Shown: positions 57,130 through 64,000 of the stretch, one piece after another
How the letters are laid out: each line of letters starts with the position of its first letter
Numbering within the stretch: position 1 is the stretch's first letter
Source: Bradyrhizobium sp. NDS-1
Lineage (GTDB): Bacteria; Pseudomonadota; Alphaproteobacteria; Rhizobiales; Xanthobacteraceae
NCBI RefSeq assembly: GCF_032918005.1
Contig: NZ_CP136628.1
Location: 3,085,501 to 3,149,500, forward strand
Reading direction: 5' to 3'
DNA: 64,000 nucleotides
Position numbers and translations under genes: made by a program
Notes under the pieces: model-generated
Database searches by the model: none
What the model saw: only the letters and a program-made list of their open reading frames with translations
Told to the model about the DNA's origin: nothing

Positions 57130-58248
57130 TCAGGTGCCGTTGCCCTTGATCTCGGCGTAGCCGCCCTTGGCGTCCCATTTGTAGACGACGTAGTCGATCT
57201 GCTTGATGTCGCCCTTGGCGTCATATTCGATCGGGCCGATCACGGTGTCCCACTTGCCGGCCTTCACCGCTTCCATGACCTTCTTGGCGTCGGTGGTGCC
57301 GGCCTTCTTGGCTGCCTGCGACCACACCTGCATCGCCGCATAGGTGTAGAGGGTGTAGCCCTCCGGGTCGATGTTCTTGGCCTTGAAAGCCTCGACGATC
57401 TTCTTTGCGGTCGGCTTGTTGCGCGGATCGGGACCGAAGGTGAACAGCGTGCCTTCGCCGGCCGGGCCGGTGATGGAGGCGTATTCCTTGTCGGCGAGCG
57501 CGTCGCCGGCCATCAGCACGGTCTTGAGACCCTGATCGCGCATCTGACGCAGGATCAGGCCGCTCTCCTGATGGTAACCGCCGACATAGACGAGGTCGAT
57601 GTTGTCGCGCTTCAGGCGCGAGACGATCGCGTTGAAGTCCTTGTCGCCCTTGTTGTAGGACTCGTACATCTTCTCGGTGACGCCGGCTTTGTTGAGCGCC
57701 TTCTTGGTTTCGTCGGCGAGACCCTTGCCGTAGGTGGTCTTGTCGTTGAGAATCGCGATGTTCTTGCCCTTGTAGTTCTTGGCGATGTACTGCGCCGCGA
57801 TCAGGCCCTGCTGATCGTCACGGCCGCAGACGCGCGCCACGTTCCAGAGCTTGCGCTCGGTGAACAGCGGGTTGGTCGAGGCCGGCGTGATCTGGAGCAC
57901 GTTGCCGTCGGCATAGGCTTCCGAAGCCGGGATCGACGACGACGAGCAATAGTGCCCGGCCACGAACGGGATCTTCGCGCCGGCGATCTTTTCGGCGATC
58001 GAACGCGCCTGTTTCGGGTCGCAGGCGTCGTCCTCGACCGAAAGCGCGAGCTTCTTGCCGTTGACGCCGCCGGCGGCATTGATATCGGCCACGGCCATTT
58101 CGGCGCCGTTCTTCATCTGGCGGCCGAAGGCGGACTCGCCGCCGGTCATCGGGCCTGCGACTGCGACGGTGACATCCTGCGCGAATGCCGCGCTCGACAG
58201 CGCGATCGATACGCCGAATGCCAGACCGATGAGCTTCAGTGATTTCAT
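57130..58248 (-). CDS. livK: Branched-chain amino acid ABC transporter substrate-binding protein
   Basis: 372 residues from MKSLKLIGLAFG. Sec signal peptide (1-23, AAFAQ), then a Leu/Ile/Val-binding periplasmic fold (VTVAVAGPMTGGESAFG). Last in the liv operon, 161 bases after livF. Confidence 0.93.
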   Translation of the reverse strand: MKSLKLIGLAFGVSIALSSAAFAQDVTVAVAGPMTGGESAFGRQMKNGAEMAVADINAAGGVNGKKLALSVEDDACDPKQARSIAEKIAGAKIPFVAGHYCSSSSIPASEAYADGNVLQITPASTNPLFTERKLWNVARVCGRDDQQGLIAAQYIAKNYKGKNIAILNDKTTYGKGLADETKKALNKAGVTEKMYESYNKGDKDFNAIVSRLKRDNIDLVYVGGYHQESGLILRQMRDQGLKTVLMAGDALADKEYASITGPAGEGTLFTFGPDPRNKPTAKKIVEAFKAKNIDPEGYTLYTYAAMQVWSQAAKKAGTTDAKKVMEAVKAGKWDTVIGPIEYDAKGDIKQIDYVVYKWDAKGGYAEIKGNGT

Positions 58249-58409
58249 GAGATACCTCGCGGGTGGTCGCCTGTGGACGTTGCCGGGCATGCCCGGTTCA
58301 AACCGGCGCCATTCTTGAATGAATCTCAGGAGAAGTCACCGGCAAAATACGGGCATTGGCGTAGATATCTCGCCGCATTCGGCCGCACGCCGGCTGGCCT
58401 GTGGTTCGG

Positions 58410-59144
58410 TCAGCCGTGCCGGCCGCCCTCCAGATAGGCGGCGCGAATCTCGGGGCGCTGCAACAATTCGGCGCCGGTGCCGGCCAGCGTGATCAGGCCA
58501 TTGACCATGACATAGCCGCGATGGGCGAGCTTGAGGGCATGGTTGGCGTTCTGCTCGACGATCAGGACGGTCAGGCCGTCCTGGCGGTTCAGGGTGCGGA
58601 TCGCATCGAAGATCTGGCGCGCGATCAGCGGCGCGAGGCCGAGCGAGGGCTCGTCGAGCAGGAGCAGGCGGGGGCGGCTCATCAAGGCGCGGCCGATCGC
58701 CAGCATCTGCTGCTCGCCGCCGGACAGGGTCCCGCCGCGCTGAGCATAGCGTTCCTTCAGCCGCGGAAACAGCGTGAAGACGCGCTGGAGCGTCGCCTCG
58801 CGTTCGGTCTCGGTGCATTCGGTGGCATCCGCCCCCATCTGGAGGTTTTCCGCCACGCTCATGCGCGGGAAGATGCGTCGGCCCTCGGGCGATTGCGCGA
58901 TGCGCAAATGCGCGATCTCGTGGGTGGGGACGTCGGTGATGTCGCGGCCTTCGTACAGGATCTGGCCGGCGCGGGCGCGCGGCTTGCCGAAGATCGTCAT
59001 CATCAGCGTCGACTTGCCGGCGCCGTTGGCGCCGATCAGCGCGACGATCTCGCCGGCATTGATCTGGACATCGACGCCCTTCAACGCCTCGATCTTGCCA
59101 TAGGCGGCGCGAAGGCCGCGGATCGCGAGCAGGGGGGACGTCAC
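58410..59144 (-). CDS. livF: Branched-chain amino acid ABC transporter ATP-binding protein LivF
   Basis: 244 residues from a GTG overlapping the livG stop (GTGA). Walker A GANGAGKST, signature LSGGEQQM, Walker B LLLDEPSLGLAP. The frame is open far upstream but that part lies opposite livG and is not coding. Confidence 0.94.
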   Translation of the reverse strand: MTSPLLAIRGLRAAYGKIEALKGVDVQINAGEIVALIGANGAGKSTLMMTIFGKPRARAGQILYEGRDITDVPTHEIAHLRIAQSPEGRRIFPRMSVAENLQMGADATECTETEREATLQRVFTLFPRLKERYAQRGGTLSGGEQQMLAIGRALMSRPRLLLLDEPSLGLAPLIARQIFDAIRTLNRQDGLTVLIVEQNANHALKLAHRGYVMVNGLITLAGTGAELLQRPEIRAAYLEGGRHG

Positions 59145-59974
59145 GAGCCGCCCTCCATCACAGCTGCCGCCTCTTCCTCGTCGGCACCGAGATAGGCGGC
59201 GATCACCTTGGGATCGTCGCGAACCTCGCGCGGCGTGCCTTCCGCGATCTTGACGCCGTGATCCATCACCACGATGTGGTCGGAAATTTCCATGACAACC
59301 GACATGTCGTGCTCGATCAGCAGGATCGACGTGCCGAGCTCGTCGCGGATCGACAGCAACAGCTCGCTCAAGGCCGCGCTCTCGCGCGCATTGAGACCGG
59401 CGGCAGGTTCGTCCAGGCACAGCAGCGCGGGCTCGGTGCACATGGCGCGCGCGATTTCCAGGCGGCGCTGGTCGCCATAGGCGAAATTGCCGGCGGCATC
59501 GTCTGCGCGGTCGAGCAGATTGACCCGCCTGAGCCAGTCGGTGGCGAGATCGATGGCGCGCTTTTCGGCGCCGCGATAGGAGGGCACGCCGAGGAGACCG
59601 AGGAGGGTATAGCCGGAGGCGCGCATCAAGGCGTTGTGCTGCGCCACCATCAGGTTTTCCAGCGCGGTCATGCCGGGAAACAGGCGGATGTTCTGGAACG
59701 TGCGCGCGACCCTGGCCTCTTTGGCGATGCGGAAATCGTTGAGCCGCTCCAGCGCGATCGTCCTGCCGTCGTCATGGGTGAGACGAATGGTGCCGCCGCT
59801 CGGTTTGTAGAAGCCGGTAATGCAATTGAATACGGTGGTCTTGCCGGCGCCGTTCGGCCCGATCAGCGCAGTGATCTTCTTCCGCTCGGCGGCGAAAGAA
59901 AGGTCCTGCACGGCAACGATGCCGCCGAAGCGCATGGCGAGCCGGTCGACGCTGAGAATCTTGTCGCCGCTCAT
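59141..59974 (-). CDS. livG: Branched-chain amino acid ABC transporter ATP-binding protein LivG
   Basis: 277 residues. Walker A GPNGAGKTT, LivG-type insertion RTFQNIRLFPGMTALEN, and Walker B LLCLDEPAAGLN. The usual signature LSGG is degenerate here (NFAYGDQRRLE), as in many LivG proteins. ATG overlaps the livM stop by 4 bases. Confidence 0.94.
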   Translation of the reverse strand: MSGDKILSVDRLAMRFGGIVAVQDLSFAAERKKITALIGPNGAGKTTVFNCITGFYKPSGGTIRLTHDDGRTIALERLNDFRIAKEARVARTFQNIRLFPGMTALENLMVAQHNALMRASGYTLLGLLGVPSYRGAEKRAIDLATDWLRRVNLLDRADDAAGNFAYGDQRRLEIARAMCTEPALLCLDEPAAGLNARESAALSELLLSIRDELGTSILLIEHDMSVVMEISDHIVVMDHGVKIAEGTPREVRDDPKVIAAYLGADEEEAAAVMEGGS

Positions 59975-61284
59975 CCGTGCCCTTCCTTGACGAGGTCGGA
60001 GGAGATCGCTTTCGCCTTGGTCAGATACACGGTGGGGGCACGATGGCCGATCAGACCGCGCGGCCGCCAGATCATGATCAGCACCATCGACATGCCGAAC
60101 ACCAGCATTCGGTAGTTCTCGAGGCCGCGGAACAGCTCGAAGCCGCCGATCATGGCGAGAGCCGCGAGCGCGACGCCGAGCTGCGAGCCCATGCCGCCGA
60201 GCACGACGATGGCGAGGACCAGCGCCGATTCCTGGAAGGTGAAGGATTCCGGGCTGATGAAGCCCTGGCGGGTGGCGAAGAACGCGCCGGCAAAGCCGCC
60301 GAACATCGCCCCGGTCGCGAACGCCGTCAGCTTGGTGGTCGTGGTGTTGATGCCGAGGGCGCGGCAGGCGACCTCGTCCTCGCGCAAGGCTTCCCAGGCC
60401 CGGCCGATCGGCAGCCGGCGCAGGCGGATCGTCGCCCAGTTGGTAAGCAACGCGAGCGCCAGGATCAGATAGAACAGGAAGACGATGCGGTGGGTCGGCG
60501 AATATTCGATGCCGAGCTTGGCGGCGAGCCCGTCATCGCTCCTGTCGAGCGGGATGCCGAAGAAGGAGGGGCGGGGAATGCCCGAGACGCCGTTGGGCCC
60601 GCCGGTGAGATCCTGCCAATTGATGATGACGAGGCGGATGATCTCGCCGAAGGCCAGCGTCACGATGGCGAGATAGTCGCCGCGCAGGCGGAGCACCGGG
60701 AAGCCGAGCAGCACACCCCAGAACGCTGCGAGGATGCCGGCGAGCGGGAGGCAGATCCAGAACGACCAGCCGAAATTGGTCGCAAGCAGCGCGTAGGAAT
60801 AGGCGCCGACCGCATAGAAGGCGACATAGCCGAGATCGAGCAGGCCGGCGAGCCCGACCACGACGTTCAGTCCCCAGCCCAGCATGACATAGGTGAGCAC
60901 GAGGATCGCGAGGTCGAGGATGTAGCGCTGGTCATAGAAGATCACCGGCACCAGCAGCGTGAAGATCAGAAGTGCCGGCGCAAGGTAGCGGCTGATAAAC
61001 GACATGCCGCTCTTCACCGCCGGCGGCACCAGTTTCTCGGCGCCGGTCGGGCCGATCCATTGTCGCAGCAGTTCGATCACGATCGAGCCGCCGAATACCG
61101 CCGCGACGAGGGAGGCAAGTTCGCCGAAACGCGTCCAATAGGTGAGCTGGCCCGAGGCGCCCGCCTCGGTACGGATGCCGACCATCAACGAGAACAGCAC
61201 CAGCGCGATCAGCGCGTTGACGAAAGCCGTCTTCAGGATGGAGGGGATGCCCGATTTGGCCTTCATGGGTGAGGAAGCTGCCAC
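59971..61284 (-). CDS. livM: Branched-chain amino acid ABC transporter permease LivM
   Basis: 437 residues from a GTG at 61284; an ATG at 61266 would shorten it by six. About ten helices, with LDLGYVAFYAVGAYSYALLA as the LivHM signature. It starts 9 bases after livH. Confidence 0.92.
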   Translation of the reverse strand: MAASSPMKAKSGIPSILKTAFVNALIALVLFSLMVGIRTEAGASGQLTYWTRFGELASLVAAVFGGSIVIELLRQWIGPTGAEKLVPPAVKSGMSFISRYLAPALLIFTLLVPVIFYDQRYILDLAILVLTYVMLGWGLNVVVGLAGLLDLGYVAFYAVGAYSYALLATNFGWSFWICLPLAGILAAFWGVLLGFPVLRLRGDYLAIVTLAFGEIIRLVIINWQDLTGGPNGVSGIPRPSFFGIPLDRSDDGLAAKLGIEYSPTHRIVFLFYLILALALLTNWATIRLRRLPIGRAWEALREDEVACRALGINTTTTKLTAFATGAMFGGFAGAFFATRQGFISPESFTFQESALVLAIVVLGGMGSQLGVALAALAMIGGFELFRGLENYRMLVFGMSMVLIMIWRPRGLIGHRAPTVYLTKAKAISSDLVKEGHG

Positions 61285-61293
61285 GCGCGACCG

Positions 61294-62211
<918 letters not shown>

Positions 62212-62488
62212 GGGCTGCCGTACCAAACCTGACGCGGGCTCAAAGGGAGCTCTGAGGAGAGTGGGTTGGAGTGTGGTTTTCTTGGGCCCCGGCAGCCCCT
62301 AAGCATTCTTTCCGTTTTGTAACAGGAGGGAACTGGCGGCTGCAACAGGTCACGCTACGGCAGGCGGGCTTGTACAGAAGTCTTTGGCGGTGGGGTTCCG
62401 CAACTGCGAGGAACCGGGTTCCGGGGGCAACCAAAGTGGATGCCGGCCGTTATCTCGCTTCTGAACGTTCAACAAGGGAGTTCCCTGA

Positions 62489-62671
62489 ATGACGAAGCAG
62501 CAGAACCAGAATCCGGGCCAGCAGAGTCAGAACCCCGGCCAGCAGCGCCCAGGCCAACAGCCGGGTCAGCAGCAGGGCGGCGGTCAGAAGCCCGGACAGC
62601 AGCAGCAGAACGATCCGATGCGCCAGGGTGACCGGCCCGGCCAGCAGCAGGGTGGTCAGCAGGACAAGTAA
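62489..62671 (+). CDS. 60-residue Gln/Gly/Pro-rich repeat protein
   Basis: Starts with MTKQQNQNPGQQ and continues as PGQQ-type repeats; no hydrophobic residues except one Met. GGGAG precedes the ATG by 9 bases, and a strong terminator follows. Intrinsically disordered by composition. No known function. Confidence 0.7.
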   Translation: MTKQQNQNPGQQSQNPGQQRPGQQPGQQQGGGQKPGQQQQNDPMRQGDRPGQQQGGQQDK

Positions 62672-62702
62672 CCTGGGAGCTCACGCGTAAAGAGGATGAA
62701 GA

Positions 62703-62732
62703 GGGTCCCGCCGAGAGGCGGGGCCCTTTTTT
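62703..62732 (+). terminator. Rho-independent terminator of the Gln-rich protein gene
   Basis: Stem GGGTCCCGCC / GGCGGGGCCC (one G-T pair) with loop GAGA and a six-T tail. It begins 31 bases after the stop codon. Confidence 0.9.
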
Positions 62733-62852
62733 GGGGTTCACCCGGGCAATTAAGGTAAACAAAGGGTTTAAATTGCCGCCACAGTCTGATGCGAGTTAGC
62801 TCCCCGGCAAGCCTTCCATCGAGGGCGAACGGCAGGCGGAGCGGGTAGCGGC

Positions 62853-63377
62853 ATGTTGAGAAATTGGCGGATCGGCTCGGTCAACGGCGCGCTGCTGGCG
62901 GCCTATTTCATTCCGGTCTGGGCCCTCGTTGCCTTCAATATCGTCGTCGCGCCGGTGCACGGTCTCTACGAACGGCCGAGCGTGGCGGTTGCGCTGTACC
63001 TGAGCGATCATCTCCAGATGGCGGGGATGGAGACGGTGCGGGCCGCCTGGCTGTTGGCGCTGGGCCGGATGACCGTGGTGGCGTTCTTTGCGATCTACCT
63101 CGTGCTTCTGTGCATCCCCCGCGTCCGCAAGGGTGGCGGCAGCGACGAGGCGCTCGGCATTGCGCTCGCGATCGGCAGCCTGCTCTCGTTTGCCAGCATG
63201 GTGATGGCTTCGAAGGTCGGCGAGATGGCCGCGCTCCGGCTGCATGCGACCGAGCTGCTGCTCCTGCTCGGCGCAGCCATCGTGGTGGTGATCGAACGGC
63301 CCGAGGCTGCGCCGAAGATCGTCGAGAACGTCGCGCCGCTAGCTCTCGAGCAGGCCGAGCTCCTGCACAATCGCTGA
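62853..63377 (+). CDS. Four-helix membrane protein
   Basis: 174 residues with about four membrane segments (12-32, 66-86, 99-120, 130-147). Not recognised. Its 3' end overlaps the convergent pcaC gene by 39 bases, so the last residues (ALEQAELLHNR) lie over coding sequence of the other strand. Confidence 0.7.
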   Translation: MLRNWRIGSVNGALLAAYFIPVWALVAFNIVVAPVHGLYERPSVAVALYLSDHLQMAGMETVRAAWLLALGRMTVVAFFAIYLVLLCIPRVRKGGGSDEALGIALAIGSLLSFASMVMASKVGEMAALRLHATELLLLLGAAIVVVIERPEAAPKIVENVAPLALEQAELLHNR

Positions 63378-63731
63378 GGCTTCCTTCACGGCGTGGTTCG
63401 CGGCCGGCACGCCGCAATAGATCGCCTGCTGAAGCAGGATTTCCTTGATGTCGTCGGGCGTGAAGCCGCCCTCGGCGAGTGCCGCGCGCACGTGCAGGCG
63501 GAATTCGTCCCATTGCCCGAGCGCGACCATGGTGCCGATCACCAGCACGCGGCGCGTGCGTTCGTCGAAATGCGGACGCGTCCAGATCTCGCCCCAGGCG
63601 TAACGGGTGATCATGTCCTGGAAGTCGGTGTTGAAGGCGTTGCGGTTCGCGATCGACTTGTCGACCCAGGCGTTGCCCAGCACCTTGCGGCGAACGTTCA
63701 TGCCGGCATCGCGGCGCTTCTGGTCGTCCAT
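63339..63731 (-). CDS. pcaC: 4-carboxymuconolactone decarboxylase
   Basis: 130 residues, a CMD fold. GEIWTRPHFDERTRRVLVIG and HVRAALAEGGFTPDDIKEIL match PcaC of the beta-ketoadipate pathway, which makes beta-ketoadipate enol-lactone. A likely pcaD follows downstream on the same strand outside the window. Confidence 0.93.
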   Translation of the reverse strand: MDDQKRRDAGMNVRRKVLGNAWVDKSIANRNAFNTDFQDMITRYAWGEIWTRPHFDERTRRVLVIGTMVALGQWDEFRLHVRAALAEGGFTPDDIKEILLQQAIYCGVPAANHAVKEASAIVQELGLLES

Positions 63732-63746
63732 TCCATTCTCCTCTCT

Positions 63747-63831
63747 GTCATTGCGAGCGCAGCGAAGCAATCCAGAGTCTCTCCGCGGATGGATTTCTGG
63801 ATGGTTTCGTCGCTACGCTCCTCGCAATGAC
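63747..63831. repeat. GTCATTGCGAG-type interspersed repeat, copy 2
   Basis: 85 bases bounded by GTCATTGCGAG and CTCGCAATGAC. Its reverse complement aligns along its length with the element at 17848-17931, including the central CTCCGCGGA. It sits between pcaC and the upstream gene. Confidence 0.85.
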
Positions 63832-63843
63832 GGTGTTGTGAGA

Positions 63844-64000
63844 TCAGCGCTGCGTCAGAAATCCTACCACCGCATCCGTGAACGCATGTGGCTGCTCGAC
63901 GTTGGAAATGTGCGCGGCGTCGATGATGGTCATGCTGGCGCCGGGAATTTTCGAGCGGATCAATTCGCCCGCCGAGATCGGCGTCGCCATGTCGTGGCGG
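63844..64000 (-). CDS. C-terminal end of an alpha/beta hydrolase, probable 3-oxoadipate enol-lactonase PcaD
   Basis: The last 51 codons of a minus-strand gene whose start is beyond the right edge. The end IPGASMTIIDAAHISNVEQPHAF matches PcaD-type lactonases, with the catalytic His in AAHISN. Next to pcaC, this fits the pca pathway. Confidence 0.8.
   Translation of the reverse strand, partial: RHDMATPISAGELIRSKIPGASMTIIDAAHISNVEQPHAFTDAVVGFLTQR

Noticed and set aside
58410..59441. A longer LivF starting upstream within livG
   Set aside because: The extra N-terminal part is Arg/Gly-rich and lies out of frame over livG; the GTG at 59144 gives family length and the usual 4-base overlap.
59977..61272. 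431-codon plus-strand frame opposite livM
   Set aside because: Product is charged and repetitive (Glu/Arg/Gln), with no motifs; livM on the other strand has clear helices and LivHM signatures.

Overview
The window is high-GC alphaproteobacterial chromosome. Gene content and protein style point to Bradyrhizobium or a close Nitrobacteraceae relative: a three-subunit PurS/PurQ/PurL enzyme, the ATP-synthase zeta inhibitor, ergothioneine genes, orphan TctC and Liv transporters, and dispersed palindromic repeats. The genus is an inference from protein style, not a measurement. I see no prophage, insertion sequence, CRISPR array, tRNA or rRNA. The region reads as core chromosome with a few accessory inserts.

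Layout. 1-5.6 kb: a sigma-54 activator (running off the left edge) diverges from a cyanate-use operon made of an NrtA/CmpA-type binding protein, permease, ATPase and cyanase. The intergenic region holds a good -24/-12 promoter and repeated upstream sites. 5.5-7.5 kb: a PEP-mutase/isocitrate-lyase family enzyme diverges from a LysR regulator. 7.5-25.4 kb: a stretched purine and Fe-S block, purC-purS-(corA)-purQ-tctC ... purL ... bolA ... grxD. It is interrupted by a Rid/TetR pair, a GFA protein, an EamA exporter, a thioesterase, an acyltransferase, LtrA and the egtB-egtD pair. 25.5-41 kb: mixed metabolism, with two tandem serine hydrolases, threonine aldolase, rpsD with its terminator, cupin, HpcH/HpaI aldolase, murI, GST, a cyclic-nucleotide protein, a SecD-like periplasmic protein, acyl-CoA synthetase, M20 amidohydrolase and purB.

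41.6-49.2 kb is the most unusual part. A LuxR-type response regulator and sensor kinase diverge from five tightly packed genes: a MotA/TolQ-like channel, a one-helix protein with a large periplasmic domain, a second membrane protein, a metallophosphoesterase, and a Ser/Thr kinase fused to a universal-stress domain. A 21-bp dyad lies between the two arms. This is the best candidate here for an undescribed system.

49.2-57 kb carries small proteins, a PH-like membrane protein, rpe, an EF-hand protein, a KTSC protein, a P1-family peptidase, a MASE4-like hybrid histidine kinase and a divergent orphan receiver. 57-62.2 kb is a livHMGFK branched-chain amino-acid transport operon ending in a strong terminator. 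62.4-64 kb has a 60-residue Gln/Gly/Pro repeat protein with its own terminator, a membrane protein, pcaC, and the end of a pcaD-like gene cut by the right edge.
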